64,000 nt of DNA from Liquidambar formosana (lineage: Eukaryota > Streptophyta > Magnoliopsida > Saxifragales > Altingiaceae), in assembly GCA_039720395.1 (NCBI GenBank), contig CM077828.1:23788717-23852716 (forward strand). The letters run 5' to 3'. Both the position numbers and the translations under genes were made by a program. The notes beneath the pieces are model-generated. The model worked only from the letters and a program-made list of their open reading frames with translations. It was not told where the DNA came from and ran no database searches. This document shows, piece by piece, positions 1 through 11,240 of the stretch. The number at the start of each line of letters is the position of its first letter. Positions within the stretch are counted from its first letter, which is position 1.

Positions 1-1465
1 CAGTTTTGTTCCAGAGCTAGCAGACACATCTCAGTAATTAACATGGCTGAGCAATTTAAGTAGGACGATGCTACCGAAACTTCATTAAAAGGTCATTTGT
101 GAACCATAAATGATGGTCTTTGCCTTGGGTTTTTGGGCACCCCCGCCGGGATGGGGGTGGTGGTGGTTGCATATGGTCTTTGCCTTGCTAGATTTGCATA
201 GGGGCATATTGACAATCATCATTTCTTTGTGTTTCATGTTTAAGCTCTCAAGGTAAAATAAAAGAATACAGAATAAGGTATGGACCTTCAATATGTTATG
301 CCCTTCTATTCAGCCTAACAAGAGAGAATAAACTGAAAAGAGAATATAAAATGCCAGAGTCATACATTTTGCAGCATGTAGGAAACCATATATTAGCCTA
401 TGAACCCAGAAACAGATTAAATAGTTTTCATATTGAGTTGCAGATAAATTTACTACGCTATTTTCCTACAAGGATTCTCATTGTTTAAATAAGTAGAATC
501 ATGAAATAGACTGTATAATTGTTTCAGAGACAGGATGATCCATCAAATTTGCTGCTTACAATGAAATTAAAGAACTTGAACGGGAGAGACCAACACTTGT
601 AAATTTGCCTTTCTTGGCAACATTTACGTGCAGACGTACAGTCCAAAAGTGCCACGCTCTGAAAACCAAATAATTCAGACCTTTAAGATTTCCACCAGTT
701 CAGTATCTATGCAGTAAGGTACTGCTTGCTGAAACAAACTATCTTAGCATCATTGTGCCTCTGACTGTAACCAAATGAATACTCCTACCCCAACATTTGA
801 CACTCTTGCAGTTGAAAAGTGGAGCTAAATAAACCTATCCTCGCATGAAATGACAAAAATAAAAAAGCTAGAGTGAGGTCCTGTCTCCCTCATTACTTCA
901 CCAGGATCCCTGTGTATATGCTCAGTTGAAGAAACACCACTGAAGGCTACCGAAACCACATGATCAAATACACAAAGAACAAATCCAAGTGTCTCATCAA
1001 AAATCCAATTCAAACTAAAATTTGGTGCCAGGTGCTTTATAGCAAGATTATCGGAGTTCACCCAATCTTTCCTACTACCTCCAGTTCACTGCAATTTGCT
1101 CTACTTGTCTAATACAGAAGATTCTGAAACCAAAATATTCACATCATTCAATTGAGGGCAAACTATGCTGCCTGGAAAATTCATTATTCATTATTAATGA
1201 TAGCTAGAGCCACAAAAGGTGTAAATGGAAACAAAAACCCATACTAAGAGTTTATAAATATTAGTTTTCTCAAATGCCCCAAACATAGCAGGAATAAAAT
1301 TGCATGTTAATAAAAGAATTCTACTCCTTTTTCTTCAAAAGCAGAACCTAGGCAACAGAACAAACAAAACTTACTTCGATTCTAAAGTGTTATCAAATTG
1401 AAATATGCATTTAAATGAAAATTACAATACCTACAGAATATCACACACTGAAGATGGTTTACTCA
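1..1465. other. Intergenic, downstream of XXT
   Basis: No coding region, RNA gene or bounded repeat is recognised here. Open frames are short and lack any protein signature. The part closest to 1465 probably includes the 3' UTR of the minus-strand xylosyltransferase gene. Confidence 0.5.
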
Positions 1466-2825
1466 TTAGCTCTGTGATACACTTCCTTCCTGCACTGAAC
1501 GTCGAATATCAAACTGATCCACAAACTCCAAAGGAGTAACTGTCTCATTCCTGATCCTCTTGATCTTGGGGCTCAACAAGCCCCTATGTCTAAACCCATA
1601 TAGCTTAAGCACCTGATTATCAGCAAAATTGAATGCCCTCTCCATGCTGCTCAAGCACCTCTCAACCGGGTAATCCCCATAGCTCCCACAAGGCTTGCAA
1701 CCCACAAAATGGGTCACGAAAGGCCACCTCTCATCACCCAATCCCGGATGGTACTTCTCAATCATTTCTTCATATCGATCCACCAATCCAGCCCAATACC
1801 CATGTAAGTAGTAAGAGTTCTCTAGAAAAACCTTGTCCATCCACTCATCCTTCTTCGAAATCAACAAATATATCAATGCTGACTGATCATCTGCCTCAAA
1901 TGCCGGCCTACCCTTCAAATTTGCCGTCAAAATCTTCCCTGCCTCATCACGAATCGGTCCCTTTGGACCCATTGGAGCCCAAGCATCGAGCAAATCCAAT
2001 GACCACTGGCAATTCCGAAACAAGAAGCTCCCGGTATTCAACGCAATCCATGACTTCTGATTAAACATCAAATCAGGGTACCCATGAACAACCAAATTAT
2101 AATTATCATACTTGGAGAGTGGAATCTCAAAAACCATATCGGTAAACAGCGCATCGCTGTCCATCCACCAAATCCATTCCACTTCAGGGTGCGATAACAT
2201 CAACCGCCGAATCAACGGCAATTTCGCCCAATACCCAGCAAGCTCCTTATCCAGATGTGCCAAATTATACACAATTTCAATGCCATGAATCCTACAGTAA
2301 TCAATTTTGTTCTTGATTGATTTCAATAGGTAATGATCCCCAATTGGGTTATCACAGGGCTTAGGGGGCGAACCAGTAACGAGCAAGATTCGAGCTTTAC
2401 CATTCAAGTAGTTGGGAAATTCGGGGTTTTGGTCGAGCCAGATCTTCCGTTCCTCGTTCCAATTCGATATCTTCGGACCTAAAGTATATGTAACGTTAGG
2501 GTTGATCTCGGACTCAGTAGGGTCGTCGGGATCCCCGTCGGATCGGATCTCGGCAAGGATCCGATTCGTTTCCTCGATGATGTTCTGGTTGACGACGTCG
2601 GCGTCGGAGCCGCCGAGGTTGCCAACGCCGATGGTGCCGCGGAGGACGAGGATGGTGACGAAGCCGCAGAGGATGGTGATCTTAATGTTGTTGAAAGTCT
2701 TGTGGATCTGACGGCCGCGTGGGAGGCCGGAGATTGTGCGGCCTCCGAAGGAATGCTCTGCCGTTCGCGGTTGTCGGCAATGCACCTCCGCTCCTCTTCT
2801 GAGCTGTGAAATTCTCTTGCCCCAT
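1466..2825 (-). CDS. XXT5: Xyloglucan 6-xylosyltransferase, XXT5-like (GT34), frame-interrupted
   Basis: Glycosyltransferase family 34 enzyme that transfers xylose from UDP-xylose to the beta-1,4-glucan backbone of xyloglucan in the Golgi. It is a type II membrane protein: a short basic cytosolic tail, one membrane segment ([16 protein letters not shown]), then a lumenal catalytic domain. Visible hallmarks are the DSD metal-binding motif at 2153-2161 (context [11 protein letters not shown]), [18 protein letters not shown] and [11 protein letters not shown]. The gene is intronless, as is usual for this family. The family N terminus starts [14 protein letters not shown] at the ATG at 2825-2823, but after about 25 residues this frame leaves the conserved one. 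The conserved frame can be followed upstream only to a GTG at 2785 and then, without any ATG, to a stop near 2885. One extra base around 2740-2765 explains this. With the frame mended the protein is about 453 aa, normal for XXT5. Recessive null allele and sequencing error are both possible. XXT3/XXT4 identity is not excluded. Confidence 0.9.
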
Positions 2826-4663
2826 TTCTCTCGCCCCTCTCTCTCTAACTCTCTTTCCCTTTCCCTCTTGCTGCTCTCTAGTGTTTATTCTTCGTCTCCT
2901 TCTTCTTTCTCTATATTTTCTGAGGGAATGAGTGGAGTAGAGACGGAAAATGGAGAAGCTGTAAAACCCTAGAAGATGGAGGCATAGATGGTTGAAGTGC
3001 TGAATGAGAGGGAAGTGGGGGAGACATGTCCCCAACACCGACTGTTAGATATATACCTTTTTCATTTCAATATAAATAGATGAGTAAATAATATGTATGT
3101 ACTTATATAGGGATGTTGAGATGCAGGCATTTTCAATTGACATCCTAGTCGTTGATCATGCATCTAATAACACGGGACTCGGATTTGGTGTAGTTTGCAC
3201 CTTTAACACCATGGTGCAGTAGTTCTTAAATGAACGACACAGTGGCAAATGTAAGGGATGAATGGTTCGGATTTGAACATCGAATCTAATCTGTCATGAA
3301 AAGAGTAACGATGTTTGTTGCTATAGAACAAAAAAGAGCCTCAAATCCCACCGTTCATCTCTCTCATTTGCCATGTTATCGTCCATACAAGGACTATTGC
3401 ACCATGCAATTAAAGATGCAAATTGCACCAAATCCAAATCCTCTAATAACGTGTGCAAGACCATTAGTGATTCTTTTTAAGTCATGGATGAAAATATCTA
3501 TATGATATATTGATATTACGTGTGCAAGACCATTAGTGATTCTTTTTAAGTCATGGATGAAAATATCTATATGATATATTGATATTGCACATGTGAACAT
3601 TTTTATATATCAATATTATTCACATATGTGATAGGCATTTCATGTATCTATGATTGTAAGTTTGATATGCATGCACGATCAACGATCACGATTAGAATTG
3701 AAAATAAAAATTAATACGATGGTCAAGTGAACATTTTTGTATATACGTAAATCATTATAGGTAAGAATATTACTCGTGAGATTGTAGAGATGATTTTATA
3801 TGTGACAGATTGCGACAATGAATAAGCCATTGGGGTTAGACTAGTTTGTGAAGGAAAACGTAAGTAAAAGATAAGATTATAATAGATTAGAGGTTCGTAA
3901 CCCTCTAATTATACAAAAAATCACAATAACAAATCATGTTAACGATTATCATGATTGAACAATCAAGAGTAGAGATTTTTAAATTGTGTATGAAATCACT
4001 TGAGCGACCTTATGTGAATGAACATTTTCAATATAATAAGATTTGGCAATAATATTATATATATTTATTTATATATATATGCTGTATTGCTGTGTATGGT
4101 CTGTCATGGAGACATGAACCCGCCGATATTCACGGCTGTCATTCACGCGTAGTGGGGAGGTTTTTTCTCTCTGTAAGAAAGAAATCTCGTGGAAGAAAGG
4201 GAGCGGTGTCTTCTTTGAATATCCGCTTGTAGTTTATACTTGAAAGTTGAAACCACGCGGGTTTGAGGAGCGTGGGAAGCACGGGCCAAGGAGATGTTGC
4301 ATTAGCACGTGTTTGAAGATACTATTGGGGGCACAAGGGAATCCCATCTTAATCGTTGTACCCAGTTGGCCACAACGTGTCTCCAACCCATGTGCCATGT
4401 GCCAACTTCCCAAGTTTTCAGCTCTAATTTGACAGTAACAGTTTAACTACTTATGTTCTTTTTGTCACTGTCCCTGAGATTATCTCCTTACATATAGCAG
4501 GGAGGAGGCACGCGCTTTGTGAAATTTTTTTTTAAAAAGGGTTTGGCCCTCTCCCTTTTCTGTTCATTCTCTCCGGTTTCCCATCTCATTGTCAGAATCT
4601 GGCCCATGCTCATAACATAGCTATCCCTCCTTTGAGATGCTCAAAGGGTGAGTTATACGGTGT
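2826..4663. other. Upstream region of XXT and intergenic
   Basis: Contains the CT-rich 5' leader of the XXT gene (about 2826-2900), a 69-bp tandem duplication (3449-3586, listed separately) and otherwise AT-rich sequence with no convincing gene. Confidence 0.5.
3449..3586. repeat. 69-bp direct tandem duplication
   Basis: Two copies, 3449-3517 and 3518-3586, read identically from ACGTGTGCAAGACC to the TGATATT end. The near-perfect match suggests a recent local duplication. Confidence 0.95.
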
Positions 4664-6524
4664 CAGTGGACGGACCTATGTTGAGGCCAAGGGGCGCCAT
4701 GGCCCCTTCCAACTTTTTAGATTCTTTTGTATATATATTCATTAACATAGTTATATATATATATATATATATATATAGTTATATAACTATTCAAAAGTAC
4801 ACTAGGCCCCCTCCTGAAATCAAAAATATTTTAATAGAAATTAAACAAGGTATATTTGAAGTTGAATTGAGTTACTCAGTTTGCAGATAAAAAACAAATT
4901 CTTTTCTTTTATGTTATTTTCTCTGCAAGGAAACAATGGATAAGGATTTTTTTTTTCTTAGCTATTCCATTCGTTACTGTGAAGATTAAAAATAAAAAAT
5001 AAAATGAAAAAAGGAATTTTTTGTGTGTGCGTGTTTTTTTTTTGAATCCTATAAAAATTACAAATTATATGATTGTTATGAAATTTTAAATCCGCTTCTT
5101 ATTTGGAACAAGCTAATATTCTCATTCTTAAATGGTAATAATTTTTGGTTCATGCTTTGGCCCCCCTCAAGTTGAAATCTTGGGGAGCGGCTTCCTCTCC
5201 AGTACGCTATTCTCCATTTTAGTCCATTTTACTGGCTCTCGGCAACCCATCACAATCGAACGGCTCTTGTTGTACCACGTCGTCCAAGCAGCTCCTCTTC
5301 TCATTTATGCTTAACAGAGTAATGGCTCATGTTCACGTCAAGTTAAGGGGAACGGCAGATGCCGACGTTAAAAGGAAAAAGATACGATTTTTTGATTGTC
5401 CCGCCAAAAATCCAACCGGATTTTAGGTGGTTTCCTTCTTTGTTCAACTTCAGCAGATCAATCTGGTGCATACCATGTTATCATTTTATCATTTTGAATC
5501 TCGTTTCGTGCCTGCAATTAGTCATCCGTCCATCAATAATATCCATGCCACTAATGACTCCTCAGGTATTTGCTAAACTATTCTTTGATTTCCATCTTTC
5601 AAAGCTTGTTTTTGGGTATCCATTTGATATGAATCTCTGTTTTTTTGAGTTCGTAGTGTTTGTTTGTTTTTTTTTTTTTCTTTTGGTTTGGAATTCAATT
5701 ATAAATAATGAAGACTCTGTACTGTGTTTATTCATAAATCTAGACAACCAGGGAAGTGAGAATGGTATTCCAGTGGTGATGTCCATACCATTTTACTTTA
5801 TTATAATTGTTTTTTTGCTATGCGCTAAATATGTTCGATGAAATGTCGCAACCAAATGAATTTATGTTATAATAACCTGGTAGGTTACAAATTTCATACT
5901 AAAAAGGTTCACAGTATCCTATATTGTTGAATGCTTGAACCATTTAGTAGAAAAAAAAAAGTTTAGAACTATTGTACGTTGTATGCCTGAATGATTTAGT
6001 AGAAGGAAAAAAAAAAAAAAAAAAGGTTTATAGTTGTTGGAGCAGTTAAGCTTCTAGAAAACCAAACCTCAATTACTACTAGAAAATGGTCAACAAGCTT
6101 TGAATGACGTACTCTTGATCTATAAATGGAGGTTATTGATGGAGATTATTGATGGACGAATGAATAATCGCAGGCACGAAACAAGATTTCAAAATGATAA
6201 AATGATAACGTGGTATGCACCAGGTTGATCTGGTGAAGTTGAACAAAGAAGGAAACTACTTGAAAATCCGGCTGGATTTTTGGCGGGACAATAAAAAAAT
6301 CATATCTTTTTCCTTTTAATGTCGGCATCTGCCGTTCCCCTTAACTTGATGTGAACATGAGCCGTTAGTCTGTTAAGCATAAATGAGAAGAAGAGCTGCT
6401 TGGATGACGTGGTACAATAAGAGCCGTTCGATTGTGCTGGGTTGCCGAGAGCCGTAAAATGGACTGAAATGGAGAATAGCGGACTGGAGAGGAGCCGCTC
6501 CCGAAATCCTGGTTCTGTCCCTAG
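4664..6524. mobile_element. hAT-like non-autonomous element, interrupted by a MULE
   Basis: The left end CAGTGGACGGACCTA and right end GGTTCTGTCCCTAG are imperfect inverted ends of the type seen in the elements at 17021-17373 and 60102-60862. Near the left end is a GC-rich dyad (GGGGCGCCATGGCCCC, 4691-4706). The element is split by a younger insertion at 5183-6502. A clean 8-bp target duplication is not visible (left flank TACGGTGT, right flank AGGTGTGC), so the exact ends are uncertain. Confidence 0.55.
5183..6502. mobile_element. Mutator-like (MULE) non-autonomous element with long TIRs
   Basis: A 1320-bp element with inverted ends of about 360 bp (5183-5543 and 6141-6502), starting GGGAGCGGCT and ending AGCCGCTCCC. 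It is flanked by a 9-bp target duplication, GAAATCTTG at 5174-5182 and GAAATCCTG at 6503-6511 (one mismatch). Long inverted ends plus a 9-bp duplication are the standard Mutator signature. The 600-bp centre has no transposase-like frame. Peptides beginning MPTLKGKRYDF on both strands are only the two inverted arms read outward. Confidence 0.85.
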
Positions 6525-7420
6525 GTGTGCTACTATTATATTATAACATTTAGTACAAATTGGGATGTTTCAATGGTGTGTTAAATGCATGTGCTAAATA
6601 TAGCAATAGCTCACCCTAGTGCTACAAGGGTGAGCTATTGCTATATTTGCCATGTCAGCTTTTCCTCCCTTTTTTAACAACCAAACACACCAGCAACTTC
6701 TTTTTCTCCATTTTTATTCCAAAATTTTCTCAGTAACCAAACAACTCATAAATAAATACAATATTTTCAAAAATTATATTGAAATCTTATATATATAAAT
6801 AAAAAAAATAAAAAAATCATAAAACATACCATTTTTTTTAACTCATTTATCCTAGTTAAGTAACATTGCATTTGATCCACGATATACTTCATTCACTATC
6901 TTACGAGACCTTAAATCTGTGGAAATAGTTGAAGTTGTGGCAAAAAATAGCACACTACGTTTATTTGCATCATTGGAGTACTTTATGCTAAATTATAGCA
7001 TTTAATACTGTAACATGTGCTAAAATAGCAATAGCACACCTAATTTAGCTCACATGACTGGAGATGCTCTTAATCATACTATTTGCTATCATTTTAACAT
7101 TCTATGATCTGGGTTTTACACATAATGTTGTACGTAACAGTTAGAGATCCCCTGCATATGCATGCTTGCAAGGTGTCTTGGACTTAATTGGTCCGTACAT
7201 AAATTTAAAATTATGGGTTTGAATTCAATTCCAAGTCACACGAATTGGCCTCAGAATAGCCCATAAGAGAGAGAACATAAAAGAGAGTCAGTTGAGATGG
7301 TCTAGGATTTTTGCAAATCATTACATTGTCTAATTCCATAATTTAAAGTCCATACACGAAAAGGAATAAATGAGAATAAAATGCATACTAAAAAATACAG
7401 CATAGTTTATAGGACTACCA
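6525..7420. other. Intergenic, probable MITE remnants
   Basis: AT-rich sequence with a perfect hairpin (6596-6648) and related words (GTGCTAAAATAGCAATAGC near 7016) that look like the far end of the same MITE, closing near GGAGATGCTCTTA at 7061-7073. No gene seen. Confidence 0.4.
6596..6648. repeat. Perfect 22-bp inverted repeat (hairpin)
   Basis: Arms 6596-6617 and 6627-6648 are exactly complementary over 22 bp (core TAGCAATAGCTCACCCT) around a 9-nt loop. Confidence 0.9.
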
Positions 7421-7829
7421 TTAAATACTTCTACCACTGACACCCAGCTTAGTTGAGCAGATTTTTGTTCCAGTGTTGGTTGCCCGGTGGATGATGTTGG
7501 CCATAGAGGATCTAAAGACACTTCTCTTTGCCAATTGCACCGCACTGTTCCCATCGTTATTGACCAGACCCAAATGAGCACCTTGCAATGATTAGCTCTA
7601 GGAAACAATCAGCTTGATTTGCTCTGGCGGCCAACATTAAGGCTGTGTCACCAGTCTCAGTCCTCGCATTGATTTTGCACCCATGTGAGATCAACTGTTT
7701 GAGAATGGGAAGGCAACCCAATCTAGCAGCCAAGTGAAGAGGACGAGATTCTTGTCCCTTCTTGGTTCTTATGGTAAACTCAATATCAGCACCAGCATAA
7801 GCTCTATTTCTTGTTTTTTTATTAGACTG
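7421..7829 (-). pseudogene. Ankyrin-repeat gene fragment
   Basis: The minus strand encodes an ankyrin-repeat array: SRPLHLAARLGCLPILKQL, then GDTALMLAARANQADCFLEL, then, after a one-base frame change near 7580, LGLVNNDGNSAVQLAKRSVF. The TPLHLAA-like and DTALMLAA cores are typical ankyrin consensus segments. An intron acceptor (TTGCAG) lies just upstream on the minus strand. The array ends at a stop at 7421 without the rest of a protein, so this looks like one broken exon, not a working gene. It belongs to the same-strand fragment cluster that runs to 10809. Confidence 0.75.
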
Positions 7830-8239
7830 CAAGGACAATTTTCAAAGAGAATAGAGTATAGATCAGCATTCATTTTGATACTATGTTATAAAGCAAAAGG
7901 CCGATATGAAGTCATTACACAACTATGAAGCCAAGTCAAAGATAAAAGTATTCAAAAGTTGTGATTACTTGGGCCAAGTTAAATTACTAAGGGTAAGCAA
8001 AAGGTTGTGAGGTTTCTTGGTAATGTCCAGCATCTTACTGTGCAAAATTGGTGGTTTAAGGTGATCCTTTCTTTTTCTTTTCCTCTGCTTTGATACACAC
8101 ATATAAAGATGTGAAGCTACCTAATTGGTGCTTGAACATTTGCTCATCAATTGGTGAGACCTTGCATTTTGATCTAAACCATTTAGTTTCATGGAATCCA
8201 AACTTGAAAATTGAAATATATATAGAGATCAAGCACTTA

Positions 8240-8286
8240 AGAGCAACATTTGGAAAGGTAGTATGCCACAATGTTTGTTGGGCTTC
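8240..8286 (-). pseudogene. ELMO-domain gene exon fragment
   Basis: After a good acceptor (TTGACAG, ending at 8287) the minus strand reads EAQQTLWHTTFPNVALKCLIS. This matches the start of the plant ELMO/CED-12 domain (family pattern EAL.ALW...FP...L..LIS.QWKEMGWQG), but the conserved QWKEMGW continuation is missing and the frame runs into unrelated sequence. It pairs with the ELMO-like exon at 10700-10809 but is separated from it by fragments of a different gene. Confidence 0.5.
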
Positions 8287-9219
8287 CTGTCAATAGGATA
8301 ATTAATCGGATCATCAATTTATATGGCATCAAACATGAAACAAAAGAACTTGTAAGCAAAAAGAAATGCAGAAAACTATAACCAAGCACCTGCATTGAAT
8401 ATACCACAAAAGATTGTACAAATGATTTAACATGTAAAAGAGGCATATGATTTTTCCATTTACATTTACATTTACATACTGATTAAAATCCTAAGTAGAT
8501 AATAATTAAATGATCATTGCTCTAGATATTAGTATTATAAACCAAGACGAGAGAAAGAGAGAGACGTTGAAAATTTTCTACAACATTTAAGCTTCTTGTT
8601 AAGGAACCAAAAGGTGATATTCATAAGGAATTATACAAAAATAGACACCACAAAGTGTGACTCTGTGGCCCAAACTCTCAGCTAAAGGGAAACAAATCAC
8701 AGGTTTAACATTCAAACCATTAGCAATCAAGAATCTCAAGCCTTGGGAATTAAACTCTGAAATTTAAATATTCAATTTCTCTATTTATAATTGTAATTGT
8801 TCATCCTCTATAGGACAATAAAAGCTACAATTTATGAGCGTATGGGACACTGTCGAAATGACAGATGCATCTGACAGCCATTTTAGGCATTTACAGGTGT
8901 GTCCACATCAAAGAGTGGCACTCAGGTTCATGTCCACAAATCTAAGATGAATGCCATACAATACAACACATCTAGATGTAGTTCACTGCATGGGTTATTT
9001 AGCTATGAGCATAAATTTGGAAATCAAGTTGGGTGCCCAAAAATATTTACGATTCAAGTCCACTCTCAAAGCTATTAGAAAGCATATAGCATACAAGCTA
9101 TAGTTCACTGCACGGGTTATTTCAGGGTTGAAGGATGAAGTCAAGGTAGAGACCTCAATCTAGTAGGGAAAATGCAGAAGCTATAGTTTTCTACATACAA
9201 ATGAAAACAGAAACCTTAC
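8287..9219. other. Non-coding stretch inside the gene-fragment cluster
   Basis: AT-rich sequence without a recognisable exon, probably intron or junk between captured fragments. Confidence 0.4.
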
Positions 9220-9664
9220 AAATTGTTGCCATTTGCGGAGCCAAGATTATCAAGCAAACTTCTGACCTTGTGTCTGCATGAGGTCAAACAAAACTATTCT
9301 ATAAACATAAGCATCATTTCAGTTGCTTGAAATCCGAGAAAGAATCAACAGACTTCACCAAACATCTCAAGATATATTAATAGACAGTGAATTTTAACTC
9401 CCCAATTCATATCCCTCCCCACCACCCAGAAATAAATTATAATGGAAATTTTAAAAATTAATAATGAAAAGTATTATGGAGAAAAGTCAGAAAACCCCAT
9501 TATGTTAGCATGTTACTAATGAAATTACCATTGTATTTGCCCCCTCATCCCATATCAAACCATCGTTTAAAACACTTCTTAACTTCCCTCCAGCTCTTCC
9601 TTGAGCTTCAAAAACCATGACATCCAACCCATGTGATTTCAACTTGTATGCTGCAGCAAGCCCG
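9220..9664 (-). pseudogene. Protoporphyrinogen oxidase (PPOX/HEMG2-like) exon fragments
   Basis: Exon 9529-9664 follows an acceptor (GTTCTAG) and ends at a donor (ATG|GTAATT). It reads [20 protein letters not shown], then [10 protein letters not shown] and [10 protein letters not shown], the FAD-binding N terminus of plant protoporphyrinogen oxidase, the last enzyme shared by haem and chlorophyll synthesis. The next exon is recognisable at 9220-9273 (SLLDNLG, then after a frame slip LRKWQQF) between an acceptor and a GTAAGG donor, but it is shortened and out of frame. The first exon carrying the GAGVSG dinucleotide-binding loop and all later exons are absent, so this is a non-functional fragment. 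Confidence 0.8.
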
Positions 9665-10699
9665 CTAGAACAACATAATATAATGTCGTCATTTTTGGAA
9701 AGTAAAAACCACCTTTTCATATATTTAATGACATATCATATGTAGTTCTACCTCTATAAACCGGGCTATAATTCTATAAACAAAACACCCATGCAAAATA
9801 AATTCACAAAAAAAACAAAACTTGGTAATATAAAAAATTTAAGGGAGTGTCAGAAGCTTGGCAAAATGGCAAATAATCGTAGATTTAGATACACCCAACA
9901 TGCTTAATGGCCCCTTTGATATAGTGCAAATAATAGTACCCTAGAATTCGAAGAACAAACAGGAAACAAATACTAAAAAGCTCCATTATACACGAAATTT
10001 GTAAGTACCTTTTAAAGAAAGGGCTATCATTTGTTGGCCAGGTTAATTGCTAGAGGCATTTCAACAAAAGCCTTGGTTTCGTAGTTTCATAACCAAATCT
10101 ACATTATATTCAACTATTCAGGTAAAACTTAGCTACTATTTGGTTAGCATTTTAAAAGCACTTTTCTCTTTGTATTTTTTAGCAAAAACCAAAGATAAAT
10201 TCTGCTCTCAAAAGCAATTAAATACTTCGAAACTACTAACCACGATGCTTCCAATTTTGATTTCTTCTGTTAATCAAAGGGGTGATTCTCTAATGTTCAT
10301 GTAAAGAAGTTAAAGAACATATCGTACATTTTGAGAGGCTGACAATGGCAAATAAAATAATATCAGCACACATCACTGAAAACTCTTCTAGGCCCAAATT
10401 ATGAGCCAAAATTTTCTCTAGGGAAAAACTGAAGTTCCAAAATCCTTTCAAATGTAAAAACTTCCAAGTGAAGCCATTGAAAGAAAAGACAACAGAAGGC
10501 TTTGGAAGGTAAAACAGACTGACATGCATATAATCAATACCAAGAATCTGAAATTTATATGATGTACTTGTCTACATGCACCCTTCTGTACGGAGACACA
10601 TATATGTGGAGAGAGAGACAGAGTGACAGAGAGAGAAATACAAGTGGGATCAGCAACAAAAAATGGCACATCATTGAAAGCATAACATTTCAAGTTTAC

Positions 10700-10809
10700 T
10701 TGAGTAGGACTCAAAGGGTATTCAAGAAACTTGCCACTTCCATGACGTTTATGGCCTGAGCGGTTAAAGTATCCTCCTATCCATGATCGTGATCCAACCA
10801 TAGCATTAG
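10700..10809 (-). pseudogene. ELMO-domain gene exon fragment
   Basis: A 110-bp open exon between an acceptor (GGTTGTAG, next base 10809) and a donor (CTCAA|GTAAAC). It reads ANAMVGSRSWIGGYFNRSG and ends EYPLSPTQ, resembling the region just before the ELMO domain in plant ELMO/CED-12 proteins, where a (Y/F)xLTPxQ segment precedes EE.LQRLQ. The expected next exon is not found downstream; PPOX fragments occupy the space instead. Identification rests on short motifs. Confidence 0.45.
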
Positions 10810-10944
10810 CTACAACCACCAAATACTTATCAGTGAAATAAGAAAACTTGTGTCAAATAAAAAGATTCATAACATTAGACATGAAAATTAATCGATGTTT
10901 TAGGAAGAAAGATGTCATTTTATTAGTGAGCCAGATCTATAGCT

Positions 10945-11240
10945 GAATCCTCCCCACTGGAATTAAACATTTAAAACATTGAAATATAACTGACATATCA
11001 AACAGACATGAAGAGACTGTTGTATATGTATATGTGTGTGTGTGTGTATACAAATTGAAATTTGGAAACTGGAATATCTGATGAACTGACCTGAATCCTC
11101 CTAAATGGAATTAAACATTGAAATCATTGAAATATAACTGACATATCAAACAGACATGAAGAGACTGTTGTATATATATGTGTGTGTGTGTGTGTACAAA
11201 TTGAAATTTGGAAACTGGAATTCCCAATGAACCTGAGCAA
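10945..11240. repeat. 148-bp tandem duplication with internal TG/TA microsatellite
   Basis: Unit 1 (10945-11092) and unit 2 (11093 to about 11240) both run from GAATCCTCC through CATGAAGAGACTGTTGTATA, a (TG)n tract and AAATTTGGAAACTGGAAT. They differ mainly in microsatellite length and a few bases. Confidence 0.9.

Noticed and set aside
3491..3568. Two AAAATATCT evening-element matches upstream of XXT
   Set aside because: They lie inside an AT-rich tandem repeat and XXT genes are not known clock targets; most likely chance plus duplication.
5359..5841. 160-aa open frame starting MPTLKGKRYDF
   Set aside because: It begins in the MULE left arm and the same peptide appears inverted in the right arm at 6146-6328; no transposase or other domain.
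7160..7235. Possible tRNA-like A and B boxes (SINE)
   Set aside because: The B-box candidate (GGGTTTGAATTCAATTCC) is too degenerate and no SINE body follows.
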